Shown here: positions 24,201 through 32,776 of the stretch, piece after piece
How the letters are laid out: each line of letters begins with the position of its first letter
Position numbering within the stretch: the stretch's first letter is position 1
Source of the DNA: an uncultured Oscillospiraceae bacterium
GTDB lineage: Bacteria > Bacillota > Clostridia > Oscillospirales > Oscillospiraceae
Length of the DNA: 33,213 bases
Direction: 5' to 3'
NCBI GenBank assembly: GCA_934597535.1
Contig: CAKTRT010000010.1
Span: 1-33,213, forward strand
Position numbers and translations under genes: made by a program
Notes under the pieces: generated by a model
Database searches by the model: none
The model's input: the letters and a program-made list of their open reading frames with translations, nothing else
What the model was told of the DNA's origin: nothing

Positions 24201-25240
24201 CGACGATGATCCGGATGCTCGAAAGCCTGACGGGGGTGAACGCCCGGCAGATCCCGCTCGACGACCCGGACACGATGTCGATCTTCATCTCGTCCAGGGT
24301 GCTTGGCTATGAGAATGACGAAGTGCTCGGCCCTACGGGCGCCGTCGCCATTCCGGAGTTCAATACGCGCTTTACGCGCCAGATGCTCGTTGACACACAG
24401 CCGAAGGATTTCAATACGCTGCTGCGCCTGTCCGGCTTCTCCCACGGAACGGACGTGTGGCTCGGCAACGCGAAGGATCTGATCGTCAGCGGCACTGCGA
24501 GCGTTCTGGAGACAGTCGGCTGCCGAGACGACATCATGCTTTACCTCATTCATATGGGCCTTGACCCCAAAATGAGCTTCAAGATCATGGAGGCGGTTCG
24601 AAAGGGCAAGGTCAAAAAGGGCAAGGCGGGCGATTGGCCGATGTGGGTCGAAGAAATGCGCAAGCACGATGTGCCCGAATGGTACATTGAGTCGCTTGCC
24701 AAGATCGGCTACCTCTTTCCGAAAGCGCACGCGGTCGCATACGTCATGATGGCGTTCCGTATCGCGTGGTTCAAGGTGCATGAGCCGCTCGCGTTTTATG
24801 CGACGTTCTTTTCCATCCGCGCCAAGGCGTTCGACGCCGCGGAGTGCTGCAAGGACGCCGATGCGCTGCGTGTCCGTATCCGTGAGATCGAGAATAACAA
24901 GGATGCGACCGCCGTGGAGCAGGATCTGATGACGACACTCGAGGTCTGCTACGAATTCTGCCTGCGCGGCTTCCATTTTGAACCCATCGACATTTACCGC
25001 AGCGATGCGACGAAGTTCGTCGTCACGGAAAACGGCCTGCTGCCGCCGTTTACATCTGTCCGCGGTCTCGGCGAGACTGCCGCGCTTGACACGGTCGAAA
25101 AACGCAAGGGAAAAGACTTTACATCGGTGGAAGAGTTTTTCATGTGCTGCAATAAGCTGTCACAGACACATATCGACCAGCTCAGAGCGCTGGGCGCATT
25201 TGCGGGGCTGCCGGAAACCAGCCAGCTCACATTGTTTTGA
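21257..25240 (+). CDS. polC: DNA polymerase III alpha subunit, PolC type
   Basis: PolC is the replicative polymerase with built-in proofreading in low-GC Gram-positives. The 1327-residue protein has an OB domain (about 60-215) and a PHP domain starting at ELHLHTRMS (near 218). The PHP domain is split by a DEDD 3'-5' exonuclease with DIETTG (Asp310, Glu312), HNAEFD (Asp395) and HHRASDD (His448, Asp453). Then come VGSRGSVGSSLVAYMAGITE, a zinc-ribbon cysteine set (Cys796, 799, 812, 821, 824), and the palm PDIDLNFSG (849-857). KAHAVAYVMMAFRIAWFK lies in the fingers. The end TSQLTLF is typical. It is about 100 residues shorter than B. subtilis PolC (1437), mainly at the N-terminus. ATG 21257 is chosen over GTG 21251 by spacing from AAGG. 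Confidence 0.96.
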   Translation: MAQKIPFFELFTDFSPDFDLRVPLNAATVTNMVLEPETRAMTLDMTVRAEWGEAMREQLEQRLARHYELARVTLHVRSTAESFPDMTKNAGRKVSGGGNVIMGREIAKGRVLPISELTPKAGHVVVEGKVFKFDCHETRRAGMWTMLIEITDYDGSLMIRRSLSEREAQELNGRIDNGMWLRISGRMELSYDGKDMQLNPQDIMQIEHAERKDTAEEKRVELHLHTRMSNMDALTDTAAVVKRAIKWGMPAIAITDHGVAQSFPDAWHTGEGKIKLLYGCEGYFLNNIDDRICVHGPQDGDFSTEICCFDIETTGLKVAHDAITEIGAVILKNGEIVDTFQTFVDPERRLSPEIIGLTGITDDMLRGAPKLEDALHAFLDFAGDRPLAAHNAEFDISFIRAGCKKCAIPFDPTYLDSLIFAQNLLPELGKYKLDIVADHLQLPQFNHHRASDDAVPVAQMLAKFFAMLEERGVTRLQQINDEMAKLRPLGMKRSRFPKHIILIAKNKVGLKNLYQLISASNLKYFKRVPIIPKSELNQHREGLIVGSACEAGELFRAIVDHKDWSELKRIASYYDFLEIQPICNNRFMVRDGTVRDDEDLKDFNRTVVKLGEELGKPVCATGDVHFLDPEDEVYRHILLASKKFPDANEPVPLYFRTTDEMLKEFDYLGKEKAYEVVVTNTRAIAEQVEDIELLPKGQLFPPRLENSEEDLNRMVWDKAHELYGDELPQLIIDRLNIELGGILGKYDVVYMSAQKLVQRSLECGYLVGSRGSVGSSLVAYMAGITEVNALPPHYRCPKCRNVEFHGDEGYGCGADMPDKMCPVCGTKYVKDGFDIPFETFLGYGGGKVPDIDLNFSGEYQARAHQHAVEMFGKTQVFRAGTIGTLAEKTAYGFVKKYLEENGIAAGSAEIDRLTAGCVGVRRTTGQHPGGLVVVPDDMDIEDFCPVQHPADDPDSDTITTHFEYHCMEDNLLKLDMLGHDDPTMIRMLESLTGVNARQIPLDDPDTMSIFISSRVLGYENDEVLGPTGAVAIPEFNTRFTRQMLVDTQPKDFNTLLRLSGFSHGTDVWLGNAKDLIVSGTASVLETVGCRDDIMLYLIHMGLDPKMSFKIMEAVRKGKVKKGKAGDWPMWVEEMRKHDVPEWYIESLAKIGYLFPKAHAVAYVMMAFRIAWFKVHEPLAFYATFFSIRAKAFDAAECCKDADALRVRIREIENNKDATAVEQDLMTTLEVCYEFCLRGFHFEPIDIYRSDATKFVVTENGLLPPFTSVRGLGETAALDTVEKRKGKDFTSVEEFFMCCNKLSQTHIDQLRALGAFAGLPETSQLTLF

Positions 25241-25241
25241 G

Positions 25242-25280
25242 AAAAAAAGAAGACCTGCCGCCGGCAGGCCTTCTTTTTTT
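25242..25280. terminator. Bidirectional terminator between polC and the pot operon
   Basis: A 13-bp stem with one mismatch (25247-25259 with 25263-25275) is flanked by a seven-A run on the left and a T run on the right. It can end both rightward polC transcripts and leftward transcripts of the radical SAM gene. Confidence 0.92.
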
Positions 25281-25283
25281 GGC

Positions 25284-26156
25284 TTACAGTCCCAGTTCTA
25301 CCGCCCGGCGCAGGCGGACCTTGCCGTCGAGCGCTTCGTCGATCGTGTGGATCAGCGCCTCGCGGTCACGGTTGAGCGTGCCGCCGAGGGGGAGATAGTT
25401 CGAGGCGTGGTTTGAACGGAACACGCTGCCCTCGGAGTCGATGTGCTCAAGGAACAGCCGTGTTTCCGTCATCAGCTCGATAGGATTCATCATTCGGAAC
25501 TCTCCGCGCTCGATCCAGTCGTGCAGGGGTGTACCTGAGTAGACGCGCAGCGTCAGAAATGCGATATAGTCGGGCTTCATGCGGGAAACAGCCTTTGCCG
25601 TGTCGATCGCGTGAGAGCGCCAGTCGCCGTTTGCGCCCGCCATGCCGTTGATGGCCGTGACGGAGGTGGCGATGCCCGCTTCCTTGCAGCGAATGGCGTT
25701 TACGACCGTTTCCCCCGCCGTGACGCCCTTGCAGAACTTTTTGAGGAGTTCCTCGTTTCCGCTTTCCAGACCGATATATACGATGCCAAGCCCGTGCTCG
25801 CGCAGCGTGCGCAGCTCCTCGTCAGTCTTGCGCATGATGGCCTTGGTGGTCGCGTAGGCTGCGACGCGCCTGCACTCAGGAAAGTACTGCCGGATGAAGT
25901 CCAGCACCGTGAGCAGATAGTCCATCGGCAGGATCAGCGCGTCGCCGTCGGCCAGAAAAACCTTTTCGATCATGCGGCTGTAGGAGCGTGCTTCGGCAAG
26001 GTCGGCGAGCACCTGTTCGATGGGGTTGATGGAGAACTTTTTATCCTTGTACATCGTGCAGAAGGCGCACTTGTTGTGGCTGCACCCGAGCGTGCACTGC
26101 ACGATCAGGCTGCGCGCCTCGCTGGGGGGACGGTAAACGGCTCCGGAATAATGCAT
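25284..26156 (-). CDS. Radical SAM protein of unknown function
   Basis: This 290-residue protein has an iron-sulfur segment LGCSHNKCAFCTMYKDKKF near the N-terminus. The cysteines are Cys25, Cys30 and Cys33, a CX4CX2C spacing rather than the usual CX3CX2C, with an extra Cys21. The downstream radical SAM barrel is visible as VFLADGDALILP (binding SAM), YATTKAIMRKT, and GLGIVYIGLESGNEELLKKFCKG, a HemN/Elp3-like element. No auxiliary cluster domain or cobalamin domain is seen. I recall this spacing in many Firmicutes homologues annotated only as radical SAM. It is the last gene of the operon and starts nine bases after the thioesterase. The substrate is unknown. Confidence 0.85.
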   Translation of the reverse strand: MHYSGAVYRPPSEARSLIVQCTLGCSHNKCAFCTMYKDKKFSINPIEQVLADLAEARSYSRMIEKVFLADGDALILPMDYLLTVLDFIRQYFPECRRVAAYATTKAIMRKTDEELRTLREHGLGIVYIGLESGNEELLKKFCKGVTAGETVVNAIRCKEAGIATSVTAINGMAGANGDWRSHAIDTAKAVSRMKPDYIAFLTLRVYSGTPLHDWIERGEFRMMNPIELMTETRLFLEHIDSEGSVFRSNHASNYLPLGGTLNRDREALIHTIDEALDGKVRLRRAVELGL

Positions 26157-26165
26157 ATTTCCTCC

Positions 26166-26558
26166 TTACTTCGCCAGCTTGGCCTGACACTTGTCCATGA
26201 AACGGTCTACGGTGATGACGGCGCGCTGATGCGTGCCCTCGCCGATGAGACCGGCGGTGTCGGTCGCGGCGGCTTTGAAGTCGACCATCTTGCCGTTCGC
26301 GGAAATGTCCGTGACCTCGACGGTGACGGTGATCTCCATGCCGATGGGCGAGGGAGAGACGTGGGAGACCTCAACCTTGGTGCCGACGGTGCTCTTGCCC
26401 TCGGGCAGCTCCTGCTGGAGATAGGTGAAAGCGGCGCTCTCGATCATGGCGACGAGGTACGGCGTGCCGAACACGGGCAGACCGCCGCTGCCGAGGGCGG
26501 CAGCGGTCATATCCTCCGTGACGGTTTTTGTCACGGTAAAAGTATCTCCGATCTTCAT
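26166..26558 (-). CDS. Hotdog thioesterase, FlK (fluoroacetyl-CoA thioesterase)-like
   Basis: This 130-residue hotdog protein resembles the FlK-type thioesterase family. The presumed triad is Thr32 in FGTPYL, Glu40 in AMIESAA and His66 in VSHVSP; the spacing of 8 and 26 residues equals that of FlK (Thr42, Glu50, His76). TVGTKVEVSHVSPSPIGM is the central strand signature of the family. Such proteins hydrolyse small acyl-CoA thioesters in the cytoplasm. A fluoroacetate role is unlikely; homologues are widespread in clostridia without known substrate. It lies 18 bases after the potCD fusion and nine bases before the radical SAM gene, in the same operon. Confidence 0.85.
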   Translation of the reverse strand: MKIGDTFTVTKTVTEDMTAAALGSGGLPVFGTPYLVAMIESAAFTYLQQELPEGKSTVGTKVEVSHVSPSPIGMEITVTVEVTDISANGKMVDFKAAATDTAGLIGEGTHQRAVITVDRFMDKCQAKLAK

Positions 26559-26576
26559 AGAAAAAACTCCTTTGCT

Positions 26577-28481
26577 TTACTTTGCGGCTTTGACCTTGAT
26601 CCAGAGCTTGCTCAGCTCGCGCATGAGCACCTGGTTGTCGTGGAACATCTCATCTTTGTCATAGCCGCTGCGGGGGAGATACGCGGCATTTTCGGCGTAG
26701 AGATCCTCGGACGTGGTCATTTCCTCAAACACTTCTGCGTTGGGAGAAGTATAACCCACCGTTTCGGTGTTGTCAAACGCGGCCTCATAGGTGAGCATGT
26801 AGTTGATGAACTCATGGGCGAGCTTGGGGTTTTCGGCGTTGGCGGGAACGACCATCGCATCGCACCAGATGTTCGTGCCCTGAGAGGGCATGTAGAAGCT
26901 CATGTCCTCGTTTTCGTCAAGGATGACGGTCGCGTCGCCGGAGTAGACGACGGCAATATCCTTGTAGCCGTTCATCATGCTGTCGATGACCTCGTCGGTC
27001 ACGTAGACGGGGGACATCGTGTTGTTCATCTGCAGCAGCCACTCGTAGGCGGCGTTGATCTCGTCGGGATCCTCGGTGTTCATCGAGTAGCCCAGCGCCT
27101 TGAAGGCCATCATGAACGAGTCGCGCTCAGAGTCGTAAATGTAGATGCGGCCGGCATAATCGGTATTGCGCAGGATCTCCCAGCCTTGGCTCTCAACGAC
27201 GGCGAGATCGACGTTTTCGTGGTTGTAGACAAGACCCACACTGCCCCAGAAATAGGGAACCGACCAGTCGTTGTCAGGATCATAGCTCATGCCGCGCACG
27301 GCGTCGTCCATATTCTCCATGTTGGGGATCAGGCTCTTATCAAGCGGCTGGAGGTAGTTTTCCTTCATCAGGCGCTCGATCATGTAGTCGGACGGGATAA
27401 TGACATCGTAGCGGTCACCGGCCATGAGCTTGGTGTACATCATTTCGTTGGAATCGAAATTTTCAACGATGACGCGCACGCCAAACTGCTTTTCAAAGTC
27501 GGAAATGACATTTTCGCCCAGATATTCGCCGGGGAGATAGAGCTTCAGGACGTTGCTGCCGTAAGTCTCGATGGCGGCGGCGCTCCTGCGGTTCTGCGCG
27601 ACGCTTGCTCCGACGGTGCCGCCGAGGATGGCGAGCGCCAGAACGGCGGCCGTGACCGCGACGCTCCTGCGGCTGACGCTGCGGACGGCCCTGCCATCCT
27701 TTTCACGCTTTTCGCGCATGATCGGCACGATATTCACGACGCCGAGCGCCAGCGTGATGAGAAGAATGACGATGGTAGACAGGGCGTTGATCGAGGGGTT
27801 CACGCGCTTGGACATCGTGTAGACCAAGATCGAAATATTATTGACGCCGTTGCCCGTTGTGAAGTACGAGATGACGAAGTCGTCAAAGCTCATCGTAAAC
27901 GCAATGAGCGCGCCGGAGACGATGCCCGGCTTGATCTGCGGTACGATGACCTTCGTGAGCGCCTGAAACGGCGTTGCGCCAAGGTCCATTGCCGCGTCGA
28001 TGAGGTTGGGGTCGAGCGAGCGGAGCTTTGGCGTGACGGAGAGCATCACGTAGGGGATACAGAACATGATATGCGCGATGAGCAGCGTGCCGAAGCCTTT
28101 TTTCACCGTGAGGACGCTGAAAAACATCAGAAGCGAGATGGCCGTAACGATATCAGGATTCATCACGGGCAGGTCGTTGATGCGCTCGACCATGGTCTGC
28201 ACGACTTTTTTGGATCTGGAAAGGCCAATGGCGGTGATGGTGCCGACGACGGTGGAAACGAGCGTTGCGATGACGGCAATGACGACGGTGTAGAACACGG
28301 CCTCCATCATCGTCGAGTCGGCGAACATCTTTTCATACCAGCGAAGCGAGAAACCGCTGAGCTTTGTCAGCGAACGGGAATCGTTAAAGGAAAAGACGAT
28401 GATGTACAGAATGGGAAGGTAAAAGAAGAGGAGCGTCAGCGTAAGAATGAGGCTGGAGGCAACCGAATGCTTTTTCTTCAT
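26577..28481 (-). CDS. potCD: Polyamine ABC transporter PotC permease fused to PotD binding protein
   Basis: This 634-residue protein joins two transporter parts. Residues 1-255 are a PotC-type permease with six membrane helices and the ATPase-contact motif DAAMDLGATPFQALT (162-176) ending IKPGI. An extra hydrophobic helix at about 273-296 crosses the membrane and leads outward. Residues about 309-634 form a PotD/PotF-like binding protein: GEYLGENVISDFEKQFGV, YDVIIPSDYMIERL, VPYFWGSVGLVYN and WCDAMVVPANAENPKLAHEF. The Trp and Asp of that WCD pattern match PotD residues that contact polyamines. There is no lipobox, since the domain is anchored by fusion. The fusion gives one binding protein per permease. 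Spermidine or putrescine is the likely substrate by family. Confidence 0.9.
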   Translation of the reverse strand: MKKKHSVASSLILTLTLLFFYLPILYIIVFSFNDSRSLTKLSGFSLRWYEKMFADSTMMEAVFYTVVIAVIATLVSTVVGTITAIGLSRSKKVVQTMVERINDLPVMNPDIVTAISLLMFFSVLTVKKGFGTLLIAHIMFCIPYVMLSVTPKLRSLDPNLIDAAMDLGATPFQALTKVIVPQIKPGIVSGALIAFTMSFDDFVISYFTTGNGVNNISILVYTMSKRVNPSINALSTIVILLITLALGVVNIVPIMREKREKDGRAVRSVSRRSVAVTAAVLALAILGGTVGASVAQNRRSAAAIETYGSNVLKLYLPGEYLGENVISDFEKQFGVRVIVENFDSNEMMYTKLMAGDRYDVIIPSDYMIERLMKENYLQPLDKSLIPNMENMDDAVRGMSYDPDNDWSVPYFWGSVGLVYNHENVDLAVVESQGWEILRNTDYAGRIYIYDSERDSFMMAFKALGYSMNTEDPDEINAAYEWLLQMNNTMSPVYVTDEVIDSMMNGYKDIAVVYSGDATVILDENEDMSFYMPSQGTNIWCDAMVVPANAENPKLAHEFINYMLTYEAAFDNTETVGYTSPNAEVFEEMTTSEDLYAENAAYLPRSGYDKDEMFHDNQVLMRELSKLWIKVKAAK

Positions 28482-28487
28482 GTAGGC

Positions 28488-29320
28488 TCACTCCTTTCCC
28501 TGCGAGGCGACCTGCACATCCGCCTTGCGCGTCAGCCACATCGAGATCATGATGATGACCGCCATGATCAGCGAGATGGCGGAGCCAAAGTTCCAGTCGC
28601 CGGAGGTGAGGAACTGCGCTTCGATAATATTGCCGACGAGGACATACTGCCCGCCGCCGAGAAGCTTGGGAATGAAGAAGCTCGACACCGCGGGCAGGAA
28701 CACGAGCGTGATGCCCGAGATCACGCCGGGCAGGCTCAGCGGCAGCGTGACGCGGAGAAACGCCTGCACCGGCGTCGCGCCGAGGTCGTTGGCCGCCTCG
28801 AGCAGGCTCTTGTCCATCTTGTCGAGGGAGGTGTGGATCTGCAGGATCATAAAGGGGATGAAGTTATACACCATGCCGAGGATGATGGCAAAGCTCGTGT
28901 GGATCATCGAAACCGGGCCGATGCCGAACCACGAGAGAATGGTGTTCAGGATGCCCTCATCCTGCAGAATGCCCATCCATGCATAGGTGCGCACCAGCAT
29001 ATTGACCCATGTCGGCATGGTGATAAGCAGGATCAAAATCGTATTGCTGCGCCCGCCGCGCTGCGCGATGACATAGGCGATGGGGTAGCCCAGCACAATG
29101 CAGATGAGCGTGGTGACGAGCGCGATATAGAGCGAGCGGAGCAGCACGTCCATAAACACCTTGTCCGTGACAAAGCGGGCAAAGTTATCAAAGGTGAACT
29201 GGAACGTGAGCACATCGTTGCCGGAGGTGGTGAAAGCGTACAGGACGATCAGCAGCATCGGCAGGACGATGATGGCGCAGATCCACACGAGGTACGGATA
29301 CGTCATGGAACGAAAGTGCT

Positions 29321-29327
<7 letters not shown>
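28488..29327 (-). CDS. potB: Polyamine ABC transporter permease PotB
   Basis: This 279-residue inner permease subunit pairs with the PotC half of the next gene. It has about six membrane helices beginning [21 protein letters not shown]. The cytoplasmic loop [20 protein letters not shown] is the EAA motif contacting PotA, and [19 protein letters not shown] is typical of PotB. Its first codons overlap the end of potA by seven bases, and potCD follows after six bases, so translation is probably coupled. The transporter imports polyamines across the single membrane of this Gram-positive type cell. Confidence 0.93.
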
Positions 29328-30910
<1,583 letters not shown>

Positions 30911-30946
30911 GTTCCGATATCCTCACTTAAATCATGATGTAGTAAT

Positions 30947-31480
30947 TTAGAAAAGCGGGGGCGTGCAGACCCAGAGGATGCGCGCGGTGGTCTTGCGCTC
31001 GTTTTTGAGGTAATGGAACGTTCTGCCGTGGAGATAGAACGTTTCGCCGCGGCGCACGACGCTGCGTTCGCCGTCGCACTCCAAAATGACGCTGCCGTCG
31101 AGCAAGTAGCCGAACTCCTCGCCGTTGTGCGGCTCGACCTCAAACGATTCGCCGCCGGCGGGAAGTTCCAATAAAATGGGCTCCATCTGGTTTTTCTGCG
31201 TGTTGGGAACGATCCAGTTGACGGTGCAGTTCTCGCGCTCGTCGACGAAAAAGTCTTCGGAGCGGAAGACAAACTGGTCGTTTTTATCCTCCTGAAAGAA
31301 TTCCGAGAGGTTGGTGCCGAGGGCCTCGAGAATATCGCTGAGCGAGTCGATCGAGGGGGAGGTGAGGTCGCGCTCTAACTGGGACAAGAACCCCTTTGTG
31401 AGCTCGCTTCGGCTGGCAAGCTCCTCCAGAGTCAGTCCCTGTCGCGTTCGCAGCTGCTTGATCTTATTGCCAATGTCCAT
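30947..31480 (-). CDS. XRE-family regulator with C-terminal cupin domain (PuuR-like)
   Basis: This 177-residue regulator pairs a helix-turn-helix domain with a cupin ligand domain. The N-terminal HTH (about 4-58) reads IKQLRTRQGLTLEELASRSE, with recognition helix TKGFLSQLERD. The cupin (about 95-175) has PHNGEEFGYLLDGSVI and the second motif GETFYLHGRTFHYLKN. E. coli PuuR and related proteins of this layout control polyamine genes, and this one heads a polyamine importer operon. ATG 31480 is preferred over GTG 31486 by spacing from GAGGAGG. It probably regulates its own operon through the inverted repeats upstream. Ligand and target site are not proven. Confidence 0.88.
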   Translation of the reverse strand: MDIGNKIKQLRTRQGLTLEELASRSELTKGFLSQLERDLTSPSIDSLSDILEALGTNLSEFFQEDKNDQFVFRSEDFFVDERENCTVNWIVPNTQKNQMEPILLELPAGGESFEVEPHNGEEFGYLLDGSVILECDGERSVVRRGETFYLHGRTFHYLKNERKTTARILWVCTPPLF

Positions 31481-31506
31481 ACACACGCCTCCTCGTTCGA
31501 TATACT

Positions 31507-31523
31507 AAACTTTTGGTCAGTTT
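31507..31523. repeat. Small inverted repeat in the regulator leader
   Basis: AAACT (31507-31511) and AGTTT (31519-31523) with a seven-base centre lie downstream of the predicted start point of the regulator operon. They partly resemble the half-sites at 31582-31605, so this may be a second operator. The match is short. Confidence 0.3.
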
Positions 31524-31539
31524 TTGCTAAACCGAGACT

Positions 31540-31567
31540 ATTATACACAGCGCGTGCAAAATTGCAA
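31540..31567 (-). promoter_or_regulatory. Predicted sigma-A promoter of the regulator-pot operon
   Basis: On the minus strand TTGCAA (31562-31567), a 16-base spacer and consensus TATAAT (31540-31545). The expected start is near 31533, with about 53 bases of leader. Confidence 0.75.
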
Positions 31568-31581
31568 GAGTATATTTAACA

Positions 31582-31605
31582 AAAAGTTCAATATTTTGAA
31601 CTTTT
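31582..31605. repeat. Perfect 10-bp inverted repeat, likely operator
   Basis: AAAAGTTCAA (31582-31591) and TTGAACTTTT (31596-31605) are separated by TATT. The centre is about 60 bases upstream of the predicted start point of the regulator operon, just above its -35 box. Size and symmetry fit a dimeric HTH protein. It sits past the rluC terminator hairpin, partly next to its T tract. Confidence 0.7.
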
Positions 31606-31606
31606 G

Positions 31607-31645
31607 AAAAATAAAACAGCGAAGAGCCGATTGCAGCTCTCCGCT
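31607..31645 (-). terminator. Intrinsic terminator of the pseudouridine synthase gene
   Basis: AGCG-AGAGC (31618-31627) pairs with GCTCT-CGCT (31636-31645) with one mismatch. Read leftward it is followed by GTTTTATTTTT. It lies nine bases past the stop of the rluC-type gene. Confidence 0.85.
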
Positions 31646-31653
31646 TGTGGGAT

Positions 31654-32610
31654 TTAACCAAAGTACTTCTTTTGAAACGGGACCTCATCCACCTGAAACT
31701 CGCGTCCGTGCAGATATTCGAGGATGCCCGCGTCGCTGGGAAAGTCGAAGCGCAGGCGGTAGGAGTAGAGCGCCTGATGCGTTTCGCCATATTTGCGGTT
31801 CACGCTGCCGACGCCGTACTTGCCGTCGCCGAGCAGGGAATGGCCGAGGTCGGCCATGCTCGCGCGAATCTGATGCGTGCGGCCCGTGAGCAGCTCGACC
31901 TCCAGAAGCGACAGCTCGCCGCGCGTCTGGAGCGTTTGGTATAAGGTGATCGCGCTGCGGCCGTCCGGCACGGGGCGGTGGTAAACGCGGACGGTGTTGC
32001 TCTTCTCGTCCTTGCGCAGAAAGCACTCGATGCGGCCCTTCGGCGGCTCGACGCGGCCGAGGGCGATACATAAATAGTATTTGGCGATCTCGCGGTCGCG
32101 AATCTTGTCGTTCAGGATACGCAGCGCTTCAGCGTTTTTCGCCGCGATGACGATGCCACCAGTGTTGCGGTCGATGCGGTTGCAGAGGGCGGGGGTGAAG
32201 GCGTTCTCCTCGCGTGGCCGCCACTCGCGCTTTTGATAGAGGTAGGCGAGCATGTGGTTGACGAGCGTATTGACTTTCTCGTGCTCGTCGGCGTGGGCAA
32301 GCATGCCCGCGGGCTTGTCGAGCAGCATGATGTTCTCGTCCTCGTAGACGATCTTGAGCCGCGGCGTCGTGATCGTGAGGTAGACGTTTTCCTCGCTCGG
32401 CGACTCGAAAAACTCATCGTTGATGTAGCACTGCAAAATATCGCCCGCGACGAGCTTCTGGTCGCGCTGGGCGCGCGCGCCGTTGACCTTGATGCGCTTT
32501 AGGCGGATGTACTTCTGCGCGAGCGACGCGGGGAGCAGGGGGATGGCCTTGCCGAGAAAGCGGTCAAGCCGCTGATTTTCGTCATTTTTTCCGATGTGAA
32601 ACTCCCGCAT
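31654..32610 (-). CDS. rluC: RluC/RluD-family pseudouridine synthase
   Basis: This 318-residue enzyme should convert uridines to pseudouridine in 23S rRNA. An N-terminal S4 RNA-binding domain (about 1-75) holds LDRFLGKAIPLLPASLAQKYIRLKRIKVNG. The catalytic domain has VYEDENIMLLDKPAGML, the active-site motif NRIDRNTGG with the catalytic aspartate, TLYQTLQTRGELSLLEVEL, and LTGRTHQIRASMADLGHSLLGDGKYG. ATG 32610 has GGAGGTG directly upstream; the frame stays open 39 codons further but has no ribosome site and would cross the promoter. It is a single-gene unit with its own terminator. The precise target uridine cannot be assigned, so the symbol is tentative. Confidence 0.92.
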   Translation of the reverse strand: MREFHIGKNDENQRLDRFLGKAIPLLPASLAQKYIRLKRIKVNGARAQRDQKLVAGDILQCYINDEFFESPSEENVYLTITTPRLKIVYEDENIMLLDKPAGMLAHADEHEKVNTLVNHMLAYLYQKREWRPREENAFTPALCNRIDRNTGGIVIAAKNAEALRILNDKIRDREIAKYYLCIALGRVEPPKGRIECFLRKDEKSNTVRVYHRPVPDGRSAITLYQTLQTRGELSLLEVELLTGRTHQIRASMADLGHSLLGDGKYGVGSVNRKYGETHQALYSYRLRFDFPSDAGILEYLHGREFQVDEVPFQKKYFG

Positions 32611-32649
32611 GGGCGGCACCTCCGCTTGCGCAGCGCGCGATTTTCTGCT

Positions 32650-32678
32650 ATTGTACGATAGCGGGCAAAAAAAGTAAA
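32650..32678 (-). promoter_or_regulatory. Predicted promoter of the pseudouridine synthase gene
   Basis: On the minus strand TTTACT (32673-32678), a 17-base spacer and TACAAT (32650-32655), leaving about 33 bases to the start codon. Confidence 0.6.
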
Positions 32679-32720
32679 GAAATCCTGTCAAAATTTTTGC
32701 CGCAACCGTGAAAAAAGTAT

Positions 32721-32749
32721 TTGACAATCGAGAAAACGTCCTCTATAAT
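32721..32749 (+). promoter_or_regulatory. Consensus sigma-A promoter of the YceD gene
   Basis: TTGACA (32721-32726), a 17-base spacer and TATAAT (32744-32749), a perfect consensus. The start is expected near 32756, about 21 bases before ATG 32777. Confidence 0.92.
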
Positions 32750-32776
32750 ATCACTCGTGTCATTGCGAGGTGTAGC

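Noticed and set aside
32611..32727. N-terminal extension of the pseudouridine synthase by 39 codons
   Set aside because: It is hydrophobic and not part of the family, lacks a ribosome site and overlaps the predicted promoter. ATG 32610 has a strong ribosome site.
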